Assembly: GCF_006152145.1 (NCBI RefSeq)
Contig: NZ_VDFV01000021.1
Location: forward strand, 1 to 56,070
Direction: 5' to 3'
Length of the DNA stretch: 56,070 nt
DNA from: Rubellimicrobium roseum
Lineage (GTDB): Bacteria; Pseudomonadota; Alphaproteobacteria; Rhodobacterales; Rhodobacteraceae
The notes beneath the pieces are model-generated. The model did no database searches. It was not told where the DNA came from and saw only the letters and a list, made by a program, of their open reading frames with translations. Shown piece after piece: positions 31,098 through 41,574 of this stretch (its first letter is position 1; every line of letters begins with the position of its first letter). The position numbers and the translations under genes were made by a program.

Positions 31098-31998
31098 TTA
31101 GGGCCGTTTGTAGGCCGAGCCGTCCGAAGCCCGCAAGGGCTGCGCGACGTAGCGTCCCTGCCGGGGCACGGCGACCGCCTCGAAATCCGCGGCCAGTCGG
31201 CGCAGGCTCTCGCGCAGCGGCTCGCCCCGGAGCGGCTGGCCGTGGAAGCTCAGCGCCAACTCGGGCCCGAGCGCCGCGAGCCGCCGGACCGACTCGGCCG
31301 CGGCCTCCCAGTCGATCGTGAAGTACATGGGCGGCCCGTGCATCTCGGGCTCCTGCACGGCGACGGCATAGGCCGATTCCTGCGCCGTGGTCACGAAGGC
31401 GTCCCCGGCGATCAGCGTGCGGTCCCCCTCGCGCCAGAAGGCCACGTGCCCGACCGAGTGCCCCGGCGTGTGGAGCCAGCGCCATCCGGGCAGGTCCGGC
31501 ACCGAGCCGTCCGGGGGCAGGTCGCGGAGCTGCCCCCCCCACGTCCACGGGCCTCGTCGGATAGAACCGCGCCAGCGCCGCCATCAGGCCCCCGCCCACG
31601 CTCGGGTCGCCCGGCGGATAGGCGGCGCTCCCGTCGAGGTAGGGCCGCTCCAGCGGATGCGCCCAGACGGGGGCGTCCCACTCCTCGGCCAATTTCTCCA
31701 GAGCTCCCACATGGTCGAAATGCCCGTGGGTCATCAGGATCGCGGCCGGCCGGGCGCCCGCGCCGAAGCGGGCGGCGGCGGCCTCGCGGATCAGCCCCGC
31801 CGTCCCGGGAAGCCCCGCGTCCACCAGCACCCATCGCCGGTCGCCCGCGCCGGGGAGGCCGACGAAGGCCACGTTGACGATGCCGAGCCGCCGGTAGGCG
31901 AGGTCGGGCGCGACCTCGTGCGTGTGGTCGGCCCTCGCCGCGTCCAGCGCGGGGTCCAGCGCCGAGGCCTCGTCCCCCACGGGTATCTGCTCCGCCAT
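31098..31998 (-). pseudogene. Metallo-beta-lactamase-fold hydrolase, frameshifted at a G8 run
   Basis: The N-terminal part (from ATG 31998, preceded by GAGGAGG) reads through THGHFDHVGAL, the HxHxDH zinc motif, to PVDVGG. At 31533-31540 the sense strand has eight consecutive G. The correct continuation (QLRDLPPDGSV, then HTPGHSVGHVAFW and GDAF) is in another frame, which runs to the stop at 31098. With seven G the two parts join into a normal 299-residue protein. This may be a sequencing error, a recent pseudogene, or a phase-variable tract. Function of the intact enzyme is unknown; glyoxalase II-like hydrolases share this architecture. Confidence 0.85.
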
Positions 31999-32056
31999 GA
32001 TCCGCCTCCTCGCCCGAGCATGGCTTAACGGCAGGACCCGGCCGGGCGTTCCCGCG

Positions 32057-32815
32057 TCAGCCGTGGACGGTCGTGTAGGTGCCCCGTCCCGCGAGGACCC
32101 CGCGGAAGCCGCCGGGCTCGTCCAGCGAGAAGACGATGATCGGCAGGTTGTTGTCCCGCGCCAGCGCGATGGCCGAGGCATCCATGACGCCCAGGTTCTT
32201 GGCCAGCACCTCGGTGTAGCCCACGCGCTCGAAGCGCTTAGCGTCCGGGTGCTTGTTGGGGTCCTTGTCGTAGACCCCGTCCACCTTCGTCCCCTTGAAG
32301 ATGGCCTCGCAGCCCATCTCGGAGGCCCGCAGCGTCGCCGCCGTGTCGGTGGTGAAGTAGGGGTTCCCCGTCCCGGCCGCGAAGATGCAGACGCGCTTCT
32401 TCTCCAAGTGACGCACCGCGCGGCGGCGGATGTAGGGCTCGCAGACCTGATCCATCGGAATCGCGCTGATGACGCGGGTGAAGACGCCCAGGTCCTCCAG
32501 CGCCGACTGCATCGCCAGCGCGTTCATGACCGTGGCGAGCATCCCCATGTAGTCGGCGGTGGTCCGCTCCATCCCCTGCGCGGAGCCTTGGAGCCCGCGG
32601 AAGATGTTGCCGCCGCCGATGACCATGCAGATCTCGACGCCCAAGTCGCGGACGCTCTTCACCTCCTGCGCGATGCGCTGGACGGTGGGCGGGTGGAGCC
32701 CGAAGCCCTGGTCCCCCATCAGCGCCTCGCCCGAAATCTTGAGCATCACGCGCTTGAAGGTGGCTTGCGCCTCCGCGGGCCGTGGCCGGGCCTCCGGTGT
32801 GACTGCCTCGCTCAT
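32057..32815 (-). CDS. pyrH: Uridylate kinase
   Basis: A 252-residue amino-acid-kinase-fold UMP kinase. Motifs include [13 protein letters not shown] at about 21-33, [27 protein letters not shown], and [14 protein letters not shown] roughly 20-residue Pro/Ala-rich lead precedes the fold; GGAGGCACGGC before ATG 32815 supports that start. It is the first gene of the minus-strand cluster, divergent from miaA over 72 bp. Confidence 0.96.
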   Translation of the reverse strand: MSEAVTPEARPRPAEAQATFKRVMLKISGEALMGDQGFGLHPPTVQRIAQEVKSVRDLGVEICMVIGGGNIFRGLQGSAQGMERTTADYMGMLATVMNALAMQSALEDLGVFTRVISAIPMDQVCEPYIRRRAVRHLEKKRVCIFAAGTGNPYFTTDTAATLRASEMGCEAIFKGTKVDGVYDKDPNKHPDAKRFERVGYTEVLAKNLGVMDASAIALARDNNLPIIVFSLDEPGGFRGVLAGRGTYTTVHG

Positions 32816-32887
32816 GCCGTGCCTCCGCCTGCTTCCATCCGGGGACCCAATGTCCCAAAGAGCCGGGAGGTTCAATGGGAGGCCGAG

Positions 32888-33748
32888 ATGGACCCGCGCG
32901 CGATCCCCCCCGACCGCCCCGTCCTGATCGCCGGGCCCACGGCCTCGGGCAAGTCGGCGCTCGCGCTCGCCATCGCGCGGGCGGGCGGCGGCGTGGTCGT
33001 GAACGCCGACGCGCTGCAGGTCTACGACGGCTGGCGCGTCCTGACCGCCCGCCCCTTGCCCGAGGAGGAGCGCGAGGCCCCGCACGCGCTCTTCGGCCAT
33101 GTGGGCATGGATCAGCCCTATTCCGTCGGCCACTGGCTGCGCGAGGTGGCGCCGATCCTGTCGGGGCCGCTGCGCCCCATCGTCGTCGGCGGGACGGGCC
33201 TCTACCTCTCGGCCCTGACCGAGGGTCTTGCCGAGATCCCGCCCACCCCGCCCCCGATCCGGGCCGAGGCCGACGCCTGGCCCCTGGACGCGCTGCTCGC
33301 GGATCTCGACCCCCGCACGCGTGAGGGCCTCGACCAGCGCAACCGCGCCCGCGTCCAGCGCGCCTGGGAGGTCCTGCGCGCCACGGGCCGGGGGCTTTCG
33401 GACTGGCAGGCCGACACCCCGCCCCCGCTCCTGCCTTTGGCGCGCGCCGTGCCGCTGGTCCTGCGCCCCGAGGTCCCCTGGCTCAACGCCCGCATCGCCG
33501 CCCGATTCGACGCGATGCTGGCGGGCGGCGCCCTTGAGGAGGTCCGCGCCCTCCTGCCCCACTGGAACGCCGCCGCGCCGTCCTTCCGCGCGCTGGGCGC
33601 CGGAGAGCTGCGCGCCCACCTTGTGGGCGACCTGACGCTGGAGGGCGCGCGCGAGCGCGCTATCATCGGCTCACGCGCCTATGCCAAGCGCCAGCGCACG
33701 TGGTTCCGCTCGCGGATGGGGGCCTGGAATCCCGTCCCGCTGCCTTGA
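32888..33748 (+). CDS. miaA: tRNA dimethylallyltransferase
   Basis: A 286-residue enzyme adding dimethylallyl to A37 of tRNAs reading U-codons. The P-loop GPTASGKS lies at 16-23. [19 protein letters not shown], then [11 protein letters not shown] follow; the C-terminus has [13 protein letters not shown], the tRNA-binding signature. The ATG at 32888 follows GGGAGGCCGAG. Its substrate dimethylallyl diphosphate comes from isoprenoid synthesis, noteworthy because dxr is missing from its usual place nearby. Confidence 0.95.
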   Translation: MDPRAIPPDRPVLIAGPTASGKSALALAIARAGGGVVVNADALQVYDGWRVLTARPLPEEEREAPHALFGHVGMDQPYSVGHWLREVAPILSGPLRPIVVGGTGLYLSALTEGLAEIPPTPPPIRAEADAWPLDALLADLDPRTREGLDQRNRARVQRAWEVLRATGRGLSDWQADTPPPLLPLARAVPLVLRPEVPWLNARIAARFDAMLAGGALEEVRALLPHWNAAAPSFRALGAGELRAHLVGDLTLEGARERAIIGSRAYAKRQRTWFRSRMGAWNPVPLP

Positions 33749-33884
33749 ATGTCGCTTCACGTTCAAGGGATGTCGAATCTTGCCATTGACCTCGCGAAGT
33801 TCCACGTACCCAATGGATTCAGCCGCACGCCATGCCGGGCCCTTCGCCCGTGACAAGATAAAAGGCGGCCGAAGGGGAGAGACG

Positions 33885-35552
33885 ATGACGCTTCACACCG
33901 ACCATGGCCGCGCCGTGCATCCGGCGGCGCTGATGTACGCCGCAGAGGTCAAGGCCGGGACCCTGTCGCGGCGCGAGTTCCTGACGCGCGCCACCGCGCT
34001 GGGCGTGGCATCGGCCGCCGCCTACGGACTGATCGGCCTGCCCGCCCCGGCCCGCGCCCAGGATGCGGCCACCCCCGTCCAGGGCGGCACGCTGCGCATG
34101 AACATGGAGCTGCGGCCCACCAAGGACCCGCGCACCTGGGACTGGTCCGAATACGCCAACTTCGGCCGCGGCTGGCTCGACTACATGGTCGAGTATCAGT
34201 CCGACGGCTCCCTGCGCCCGATGCTGCTCGAGTCTTGGGAGGCCAACGCCGACGCGACCGAATGGACGCTCAAGGTCCGCCAGGGCGTCAAGTGGAACAA
34301 CGGCGACGACTTCACCGCCGATGACGTGGTCCACAACCTGCGCCGCTGGTCCGACGGCACCGTCGAGGGCAACTCGATGGCCGCGCGCTTCGACGCGATC
34401 CGCGACCCCGCCGGCACCAACCAGATGCGCGAGGACGCGGTCGAGATCGTCGACCCCGCGACCGTGCGGCTCCGGCTCAGCGCCCCCGACATCGCCATCG
34501 TCACCAACATGGCCGACTACCCGGCCGCCGTTGTCCACCAGAGCTACGACAACGGCGACCCCGTCGCGAACCCGATCGGCACCGGCGCATACCTGCCGGA
34601 GGTCAACGAGGTCGGCGTGCGCCAGGTTCTCGTAAAGAACCCGAACCACACCTGGTGGGGCACGGCGGTCTATGGCGGCCCCTACCTCGACCGGATCGAG
34701 TACATCGACTACGGCACCGACCCCGCCGCCGTCCTCGCCGCCGCCGAATCTGGCGAGATCGACGCGATTTACCAGACCACGCCCGACTTCGTGGAGATCT
34801 ACGACGGCCTGGGCTGGACCAAGTCCGAGGTCGTGACCGCGACCACCGTGGCCGTGCGCTTCCACCAGGCGGCCCAGCCCTACGACAACCGCGACGTGCG
34901 CCGCGCCCTCACGGCGGCGGTCGACAACAGCGTGGTGCTGGAGCTCGGCTACAACAACCTCGGGCTCGTGGCCGACAACCATCACGTCTGCCCGATCCAT
35001 CCCGAATACGCCGAGGTCCCGCGCCTTCCGGTCGATCCCGCCGGCGCTAAGGCCGCCATCGACGCGGCGGGCCTGTCGGACTTCGAGTTCGAGCTGATCT
35101 CGGTGGACGACCAGTACGAGGCCGCCACCTGCGACGCCGTGGCCGCCCAGTGCCGCGACGCGGGCATCAACGTGAAGCGGACGGTGCTGCCGGGCTCGAC
35201 CTTCTGGAACGACTGGACCAAGTATCCCTGGTCCTGCACGCTCTGGAACATGCGCCCGCTCGGGGTGCAGGTGCTGAACCTCGCCTACAAGGCCGGTGCC
35301 GCCTGGAACGAGACCGCCTTCAACAACCCCGAGTTCGAGGCGCTGCTGGCCGAGGCCAACTCGATCAGCGACGCCGACGCGCGGCGCGAGGTGATGGCGA
35401 AGCTCCAGCAGGTGGTCCTCGACGAAGGCGTGATGATCCAACCGTACTGGCGCTCCCTCTATCGCCATTCCACCGCGCGCGTCCACGGGGCCGAGATGCA
35501 TCCGACCTTCGAGCACCACCACTACAAGTGGTGGATGGACTCCGAGAACTGA
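33885..35552 (+). CDS. Oligopeptide-type ABC transporter substrate-binding protein (family 5), Tat-exported
   Basis: A 555-residue periplasmic binding protein. The N-terminus carries a twin-arginine signal ([13 protein letters not shown] at 28-40, cleavage near ARA|QD at 58). The mature protein has the SBP_bac_5 pattern: [45 protein letters not shown] (about 106-150, read in parts) and GTGAYLPEV. Peptide, opine or other ligands are possible; the ligand cannot be read from the sequence. It heads a four-gene operon. The 136 bp upstream hold no gene. Confidence 0.92.
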   Translation: MTLHTDHGRAVHPAALMYAAEVKAGTLSRREFLTRATALGVASAAAYGLIGLPAPARAQDAATPVQGGTLRMNMELRPTKDPRTWDWSEYANFGRGWLDYMVEYQSDGSLRPMLLESWEANADATEWTLKVRQGVKWNNGDDFTADDVVHNLRRWSDGTVEGNSMAARFDAIRDPAGTNQMREDAVEIVDPATVRLRLSAPDIAIVTNMADYPAAVVHQSYDNGDPVANPIGTGAYLPEVNEVGVRQVLVKNPNHTWWGTAVYGGPYLDRIEYIDYGTDPAAVLAAAESGEIDAIYQTTPDFVEIYDGLGWTKSEVVTATTVAVRFHQAAQPYDNRDVRRALTAAVDNSVVLELGYNNLGLVADNHHVCPIHPEYAEVPRLPVDPAGAKAAIDAAGLSDFEFELISVDDQYEAATCDAVAAQCRDAGINVKRTVLPGSTFWNDWTKYPWSCTLWNMRPLGVQVLNLAYKAGAAWNETAFNNPEFEALLAEANSISDADARREVMAKLQQVVLDEGVMIQPYWRSLYRHSTARVHGAEMHPTFEHHHYKWWMDSEN

Positions 35553-35565
35553 CCCGCCACCACGG

Positions 35566-35591
35566 GGGGCGGCGCTTGATGGCGTCGCCCC
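35566..35591 (+). promoter_or_regulatory. Intercistronic hairpin after the binding-protein gene
   Basis: GGGGCGGCGC (35566-35575) pairs with GCGTCGCCCC (35582-35591) over ten positions including one G-U, with loop TTGATG. It sits 14 bp after the stop. Such hairpins commonly allow higher expression of the binding protein than of the permease genes; that role is inferred here. Confidence 0.55.
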
Positions 35592-35637
35592 GGCCACCGG
35601 CGCGGGGGCCTGACACCGCGCCGCGCGGGATGCCACG

Positions 35638-36684
35638 ATGCTGACCTTCTTCGCCCGACGCCTGCTCGCCATGGTAGTCACGGCCCTGTGCCTGACCTTC
35701 GTGGTGTTCTGGCTGACCAACCTTGCCCCCAACCTCGAAAAGATCGCGAAGACCGAGGCCGGCGCCCGCATCACCGACGCCGAGGTCGAAAGCTGGCTCG
35801 ACAAGAACGGCTTCGGCGGTCCCATCCTCCTTCGCTACGGCGAATGGCTGGGCGTGCTGCCCGGCTGGACTCAGGTGGAAGAGGACGGGACGGTGCGCGG
35901 ACGCTGCCTGACCGAGGGCGTCGATCCGGCCGCCCCACCGCGCTTCTGCGGCATCCTCCAGGGCGATTGGGGCCATTCCCGCGTCTTCCGCACCGAGGTG
36001 ATCGAGGTCATCGGCCGCGGCCTCGCGCTCACCGGCAAGCTGATGTTCTGGGTCATGGTGGTCATGGTTCCCGGCGCGCTGCTGCTGGGTGTGCTGGCGG
36101 GGATGCGCGAGGGCTCCCGCACCGACCGGGTCCTATCCACCGCGGCCATCGCCACCACCGCGACGCCCGAATACGTCTCGGGCGTGGTCTTCATCGCCGT
36201 CTTCACCTCGTCGGCCGTGGGGCTCAAGTGGTTCAACGGATCGGCGACCTCGGCGATGGAGGACGCGACCTTCGTGAACTTCACCCTGCCCGTCCTGACC
36301 ATCGCGCTGTACGGCATGGGCTACATCGCCCGGATGACCCGCGCCTCGATGGCCGAGGTCATGACCTCCCAATACATCCGCACCGCCCGCCTCAAGGGCG
36401 TGAGCTTCCCGCAGGTCGTGATCCGCCACGCGCTGAGGAACGCGCTCATCGCCCCCTTCACCGTCATCATGCTCCAGGTGCCCTGGCTGCTGACTGGTGT
36501 CGTGATCGTGGAAACCCTGTTCAACTACAAGGGCTTCGGCTGGACGCTGGTCGAGGCCGCCGGCAACAACGACATCGAGCTCCTGCTCGGCGTCTCGGTG
36601 GTGTCGGTGATCGTGGTGCTCGTGACGCAACTGATCTCGGACGTGGGATACGCCGTCCTGAATCCCCGCATCCGCCTGAGCTGA
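35638..36684 (+). CDS. ABC transporter permease, DppB/OppB type
   Basis: A 348-residue inner-membrane permease with six predicted helices. The EAA loop is YIRTARLKGVSFPQVVIRHALRNA (about 247-270), the coupling motif to the ATPase. A long polar segment between helix 1 and helix 2 (about 35-120) contains a Cys pair and ends in GDWGHS, typical of family members. It lies 85 bp after the binding protein and 12 bp before the second permease. Confidence 0.92.
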   Translation: MLTFFARRLLAMVVTALCLTFVVFWLTNLAPNLEKIAKTEAGARITDAEVESWLDKNGFGGPILLRYGEWLGVLPGWTQVEEDGTVRGRCLTEGVDPAAPPRFCGILQGDWGHSRVFRTEVIEVIGRGLALTGKLMFWVMVVMVPGALLLGVLAGMREGSRTDRVLSTAAIATTATPEYVSGVVFIAVFTSSAVGLKWFNGSATSAMEDATFVNFTLPVLTIALYGMGYIARMTRASMAEVMTSQYIRTARLKGVSFPQVVIRHALRNALIAPFTVIMLQVPWLLTGVVIVETLFNYKGFGWTLVEAAGNNDIELLLGVSVVSVIVVLVTQLISDVGYAVLNPRIRLS

Positions 36685-36696
36685 GGAGGCCGTCGC

Positions 36697-38148
36697 ATGG
36701 AGCCCCTGACCTGGACCGGCAGCCTCGGAGGGGTTCTGGACCCGCTTCTGATGACGGCCTCCGTCCTTTTCGCCGCCGCGCTCGTGGTCGCGGCCGTCCT
36801 GGGGCTCGTGGCCCCCGCGCCGCAGGTGCGGGTCAACGCCGACGGCACGCTGAGCGCCGGGGCAGGCCCGCGCGGTTGGGCCGGGCTCGCGGTGCGGGCG
36901 ACCGGGGGGCTGCTGCTGCTCACGCTCCTGGCCTACCTGCTGGGCGGGCTCCTGATGCCCTATGGCGAGGCCGGGATCGTCGGCGCCGTCCTGCGCCGTT
37001 TCCTGCCCGTCTGGATCGCGCTCGTCGTCACCTTCGGCCTGTCGCTCGCCTACAAGCGAAGGCTGGGACTCTACGGCAAGCTCTTCGACTCGCCCATCGG
37101 GATGGTCGGGCTCGGGCTCGTGCTGTTCTGGATCTACACGGCGCTGGCGGTGGGCGTCTTCGGCCTGATCGCCACCCATGATCCGCTGGCGGCCGTGTCG
37201 GGTCTCAAGAACAAGCCGCCGGGCGTGCCCGTGCCGGGCGCCGAGTCGATGGTCGCCGGCGCCCACTACCTGCTGGGCGGCGACGCGCTCGCCCGCGACG
37301 TGTTCTCGCGCATGGTCCACGGCTCCTGGATCGTCGTGCAGATCGCGCCGCTGGCTACGCTCTTCGCCTTCCTGGTGGGGATCACCCTGGGCCTGCCCGC
37401 GGGCTACCGCGGCGGCCGGTTCGACACGGTGCTGTCGTTCCTCGCGAACCTGATCCTCGCCTTCCCGGTGATCCTTCTCTTCTACCTCCTCGTCACGCCC
37501 GAGATCGTCCAGACCGGCATCCCGAGCTTCATGGCCATCGGCCTCTTCCTCTTTCCCATCCTCTTCATGGCCGTCCTGCTCTGGAGCCGCTTCCGCACGC
37601 AGCCTTCCAAGGCCGCGCTGCTCCTCGCGCTGACGCTGGTCCCCCTGGTCTGGCTGTACCTGTCTCTGGTCAGCCAGACCGGCACGCCCGTGAACTTCCT
37701 GGGCGGCCTCGACCTCTTCGACATCCCATCGGGCGTGCTGGTGGTCTTCGTCTCGGTGGTCTTCGTGAACGCGCCCACCGTGTTCCGCATCGTGCGCGGC
37801 CTCGCTATGGACATCCGCACCCGCGACTACGTGGCCGCCGCCCAGACCCGGGGCGAGTCGTCCTGGTACGTCATGCTGTGGGAGATCCTGCCCAACGCCC
37901 GCGGCCCGCTCATCGTCGACTTCTGCCTCCGCATCGGCTACACGACGATCCTCCTCGGGACGCTGGGCTTCTTCGGCCTGGGCCTGCCGCCCGACAGCCC
38001 CGACTGGGGTTCGACCATCAACACCGGCCGCCAACTCCTGTCGGTCTTCCCGCACACCGCCCTCGTGCCCGCCGTGGCGCTGCTGAGCCTCGTCCTGGGC
38101 CTCAACCTGCTCGCCGACGGCCTGCGCGAGGAATCCCTGAGGGACTGA
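36697..38148 (+). CDS. ABC transporter permease, DppC/OppC type with extended N-terminus
   Basis: A 483-residue permease, much longer than DppC (about 300). The first about 150 residues add roughly four membrane helices before the canonical LGGDALARDVFSRMVHGSW. The EAA motif is YVAAAQTRGESSWYVMLWEILPNARG (about 381-406), and the C-terminal GLGLPPDSPDWGSTI is the family signature. An extra block (about 295-345) carries two more helices. This enlarged form seems specific to a Rhodobacterales subfamily (inference). The next gene starts four bases after the stop. Confidence 0.9.
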   Translation: MEPLTWTGSLGGVLDPLLMTASVLFAAALVVAAVLGLVAPAPQVRVNADGTLSAGAGPRGWAGLAVRATGGLLLLTLLAYLLGGLLMPYGEAGIVGAVLRRFLPVWIALVVTFGLSLAYKRRLGLYGKLFDSPIGMVGLGLVLFWIYTALAVGVFGLIATHDPLAAVSGLKNKPPGVPVPGAESMVAGAHYLLGGDALARDVFSRMVHGSWIVVQIAPLATLFAFLVGITLGLPAGYRGGRFDTVLSFLANLILAFPVILLFYLLVTPEIVQTGIPSFMAIGLFLFPILFMAVLLWSRFRTQPSKAALLLALTLVPLVWLYLSLVSQTGTPVNFLGGLDLFDIPSGVLVVFVSVVFVNAPTVFRIVRGLAMDIRTRDYVAAAQTRGESSWYVMLWEILPNARGPLIVDFCLRIGYTTILLGTLGFFGLGLPPDSPDWGSTINTGRQLLSVFPHTALVPAVALLSLVLGLNLLADGLREESLRD

Positions 38149-38152
38149 CGCC

Positions 38153-40276
38153 ATGACCCTGCATCCGACCGTCGGCACCCTGGACTCCGCCGCCTCGCTC
38201 CTCGACCGACAGCGCCAGCCGGTGCTCGACATCCAGGACCTGTCGATCTCCTTCTTCACCCGCGCCATCGAGATTCCGGCGGTGATGTCCTTCTCCTGCA
38301 CGGTGATGCCGGGCGAGGCCGTGGGCCTCGTGGGCGAATCGGGCTGCGGCAAGTCCACGGTGGCGCTGGGCATCATGCGCGACCTCGGGGTGAACGGGCG
38401 GATCACCGGCGGGCAAATCCTGTTCAAGGGCCGCGATCTCGCCACCCTTTCCGAATCCGAACTGCGCCAGATCCGCGGCTCCGAGATCGCGATGATCTAC
38501 CAGGAGCCTATGGCCTCCCTGAATCCCGCCATGACGGTCGGTCGCCAGCTCATGGAAGTGCCGATGATCCACCAGGGCGCGACCGCCGCCGAGGCCCGCG
38601 CCCGCGCTTTGGAGGTGGTGACCGACGTTCGGCTCCCCGACCCCGAGCGCATCCTCAAGAGCTACCCTCACCAGCTCTCGGGCGGCCAGCAGCAGCGCAT
38701 CGTCATCGCCATGGCGCTGATGAGCCGCCCCGCGCTCCTCATCCTGGACGAGCCTACGACCGCGCTCGACGTGACGGTCGAGGCCGCCGTAGTCCAGCTC
38801 GTCAAGGACCTAGGCCGCAAGTACGGCACCTCCATGCTCTTCATCAGCCACAACCTGGGGCTGGTGCAGGAGGTCTGCGACCGTCTCTGCGTGATGTACT
38901 CGGGCGAGGCGGTCGAGCGCGGCCGCGTCGCGGAGGTCTTCGAGCACATGCGCCATCCCTACACGCAGGCGCTCTTCCGTGCGATCCCGCTGCCCGGCGC
39001 CGACAAGAATGCGCGCCCTCTCAAGGCGATACCGGGCAACTTTCCCCTGCCGCATGAACGTCCGCCCGGCTGCAACTTCGGCCCGCGCTGCGACTACTTC
39101 CAGAAGGGCCGCTGCGACGCGCGGGACGTCCCGATGTTCGACGTCCCGACGGCCGAGCGCCACGACACGCGCTGCCTGCGCTTCCAGGAGATCGACTGGG
39201 AGGCCCCGCCCGACAGCGCCGGCCTGCGCGACCGGCGCGAGCCAGGCCCCGTGGTCCTGCGAATGGAGGACCTCAAGAAGTACTACGAGGTCGGCGGCGG
39301 CCCGTTCGGCGGCAAGGCCCGGCGCGTCGTCAAGGCCAACGAGACGCTGAGCTTCGAGGCGCGCGAGGGCGAGACTCTGGCCATCGTGGGTGAGTCGGGC
39401 TGCGGCAAGTCCACCTTCGCCAAGGTGCTGATGGGGCTGGAGACCGCGACCTCGGGCCGGATCACGCTCTTCAACGACTCCATCGAGGCGACCCCGATCG
39501 AGGACCGCGACCCGAAGACGGTGGCGCAGGTGCAGATGGTGTTCCAGAACCCCTTCGACACGCTGAACCCCTCGATGACCGTGGGCCGCCAGATCGTCCG
39601 CGCGCTGGAGATCTTCCGCGTGGGCGCCTCCGACGCCGACCGACGCGACCGGATGCTAAAGCTTCTGGACCTCGTGAAGCTGCCCCGCGCTTTCGCGAAC
39701 CGGATGCCGCGCCAGCTTTCGGGCGGGCAGAAGCAGCGCGTGGGCATTGCCCGCGCCTTCGCCGGCGGCGCCAAGGTGGTGATCGCGGACGAGCCCGTCT
39801 CCGCGCTCGATGTCTCGGTGCAGGCTGCCGTGACCGACCTCCTCATGGACATCCAGCGCGAGGAGGGCACGACCCTCCTCTTCATCAGCCACGACCTCAG
39901 CATCGTCCGCTATCTGTCTGATCGCGTTCTGGTCATGTATCTCGGCCACGTGGTCGAGATCGGCACCACCGAGCAGGTCTTCGCGCCCCCCTACCACCCC
40001 TACACCGAGGCGCTCCTGTCGGCCGTGCCCATCGCCGATCCGAACGTGAAAAAGACCCACATCGTGCTGGAAGGCGAGATCCCCTCGGCCATGAACCCGC
40101 CGCCCGGATGCCCCTTCCAGACCCGCTGCCGCTGGAAATCCGAGGTGCCGGGCAACCTCTGCGAGACGGTGGTGCCGCCGATGCGGACTCTCGCCCCCGG
40201 TCACCAGTTCAAGTGCCACCTCCCCGAAGACGCGCTCGCCCGGATGCAGCCCGTGATCCGTCTCGCCGCCGAGTGA
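38153..40276 (+). CDS. Fused dual-domain oligopeptide ABC transporter ATPase (DppD-DppF type)
   Basis: A 707-residue protein with two complete ATPase domains. Walker A GESGCGKST at 61-69 and again near 412; signature LSGGQQQR and LSGGQKQR; Walker B LLILDEPTTALD and VVIADEPVSALD. Each half ends in an oligopeptide-transporter C-terminal Cys-rich motif (PGCNFGPRCDYFQKGRCD and PGCPFQTRCRWKSEVPGNLC), which in some family members binds a 4Fe-4S cluster. The fusion removes the need for separate DppD and DppF subunits. Confidence 0.94.
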   Translation: MTLHPTVGTLDSAASLLDRQRQPVLDIQDLSISFFTRAIEIPAVMSFSCTVMPGEAVGLVGESGCGKSTVALGIMRDLGVNGRITGGQILFKGRDLATLSESELRQIRGSEIAMIYQEPMASLNPAMTVGRQLMEVPMIHQGATAAEARARALEVVTDVRLPDPERILKSYPHQLSGGQQQRIVIAMALMSRPALLILDEPTTALDVTVEAAVVQLVKDLGRKYGTSMLFISHNLGLVQEVCDRLCVMYSGEAVERGRVAEVFEHMRHPYTQALFRAIPLPGADKNARPLKAIPGNFPLPHERPPGCNFGPRCDYFQKGRCDARDVPMFDVPTAERHDTRCLRFQEIDWEAPPDSAGLRDRREPGPVVLRMEDLKKYYEVGGGPFGGKARRVVKANETLSFEAREGETLAIVGESGCGKSTFAKVLMGLETATSGRITLFNDSIEATPIEDRDPKTVAQVQMVFQNPFDTLNPSMTVGRQIVRALEIFRVGASDADRRDRMLKLLDLVKLPRAFANRMPRQLSGGQKQRVGIARAFAGGAKVVIADEPVSALDVSVQAAVTDLLMDIQREEGTTLLFISHDLSIVRYLSDRVLVMYLGHVVEIGTTEQVFAPPYHPYTEALLSAVPIADPNVKKTHIVLEGEIPSAMNPPPGCPFQTRCRWKSEVPGNLCETVVPPMRTLAPGHQFKCHLPEDALARMQPVIRLAAE

Positions 40277-40327
40277 GCCTTGGGGAACCCCGCCCAGTCA
40301 CCACCGTTGGTGCGGCGGAGGTGACCC

Positions 40328-41176
40328 ATGCAAGACGACGCCTTGGCCTGGACCGTTCCCGTAATGCGGGCCGGCTTTGCCGGGCGGGGCCTGACTTACC
40401 TCGTGATCGCGGGCTTCTCGCTCTGGGCGCTGGCGCAGGGCCGGCAGGCGCAGGGCCCCTCCTCAGCCCTCGCGCGGCTGGAGACGACGGCGGGCGGCGG
40501 GATCGTCCTCGCGCTCATCTTCCTGGGCCTCCTCGCCTATGCCCTCTGGTGCGTCCTCGCCGCGGCGCTTGACCTCGACGCACACGGTCAGGACGCCAAG
40601 GGGCTGGCGGCCCGCGCGGGGCAGGTCGTCACCGGCCTGGCCCATCTCAGCCTCGGCCTCGCGGCGCTGACCCTTCTGGTTTCCTCGGGCGGGACCGAGG
40701 GCGAGTCGCGCCTCCGCGAATGGGTGGGCACCGTCATGGGCTGGCCGGGCGGGCGATGGCTCGTCGGCCTCGCGGGGCTCGTCGTCATGGGCGTCGGGGT
40801 GAAGTACGTGGTCGAGGGCTGGACCGCAGGCTACGAACGCACGCTCGCCGCATCCGCCTTCACGACGCGCTGGCGCAACGCGCTCCGCTTCGGCCTCGCG
40901 GCCCACGGAACGGCGGTCGCGGTCATCGGGCTCCTGTTCCTGCTCGCTGCCTGGCGCGCGAACCCGCAGGAGGCGGGCGGCCTCGCCGGCGTCTTCGACT
41001 GGCTGGGCGAGCAGGCCCACGGCCGTATCCTCCTGGCGCTCCTCTGCCTCGGACTCCTGGCGTTCTCGCTCTTCTGCTTCGTCAACGCGCGCTGGCGGAT
41101 CGTGCCGCGCGTGGCAGGCGACAAGACCGAGACGCTGTCCCGCGCCGTCCGCCGTCTGGCGGCCGGCGCGCTCTGA
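40328..41176 (+). CDS. DUF1206 membrane protein
   Basis: A 282-residue integral membrane protein built of three approximately 90-residue repeats, each with two helices: AGFAGRGLTYLVIAGF (repeat 1), AARAGQVVTGLAHLSLGL (repeat 2) and LRFGLAAHGTAVAVIGLLFL (repeat 3). This pattern defines DUF1206, function unknown. It is monocistronic, 51 bp after the ABC operon, with AGGTGACCC before the ATG. Confidence 0.85.
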   Translation: MQDDALAWTVPVMRAGFAGRGLTYLVIAGFSLWALAQGRQAQGPSSALARLETTAGGGIVLALIFLGLLAYALWCVLAAALDLDAHGQDAKGLAARAGQVVTGLAHLSLGLAALTLLVSSGGTEGESRLREWVGTVMGWPGGRWLVGLAGLVVMGVGVKYVVEGWTAGYERTLAASAFTTRWRNALRFGLAAHGTAVAVIGLLFLLAAWRANPQEAGGLAGVFDWLGEQAHGRILLALLCLGLLAFSLFCFVNARWRIVPRVAGDKTETLSRAVRRLAAGAL

Positions 41177-41574
41177 CCCGTCCGAGGGTGTTGCGCGAAC
41201 CGGGAGAGGACCGTTCGGTGGTGTGAGGATTCGTTAACCTCTGTCCGGCAGTCTGCTTCCACGAGACCACAGGACAGCCGGCCCACCCCCGCGCGCTCCT
41301 CTCGCCCCTTCGCGCCGTCGGGCGGATGGACAAGGGGACGAAGGACCACGGTGCGGAACCGGGGAACGGAGAGCATGAACAGGCTTGCGCCCCCACGGGC
41401 GTCCATCGGCGCGCGACGTTGAGCCGCCCCCATATCGGGACCGGGAGATCCTCCCCGGCGCCCCTGCAGACTCAAGCCCGCCCGAGGGGGCGGCCTGCCG
41501 ATGACCCGAGACACGGGCACAGAAGCAGGGGCCGCGCGGGATTAAGTCGTTTGTGGGGGCCCGTTCCTGCGGAC
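41177..41574. other. 398-bp intergenic region without recognised gene
   Basis: It lies between the DUF1206 gene and the convergent lytic transglycosylase. Frames here have no Shine-Dalgarno or protein-like composition. A GTTAACCT motif at 41234 and a C/G-rich inverted stretch around 41480-41500 are the only visible features. No tRNA, SRP RNA, RNase P RNA or tmRNA signature was seen. Confidence 0.6.

Noticed and set aside
36133-38445. A 770-codon minus-strand frame over the permease genes
   Set aside because: Antisense to clear transporter genes, low-complexity Gln/Glu/His/Asp composition and no recognisable domain.
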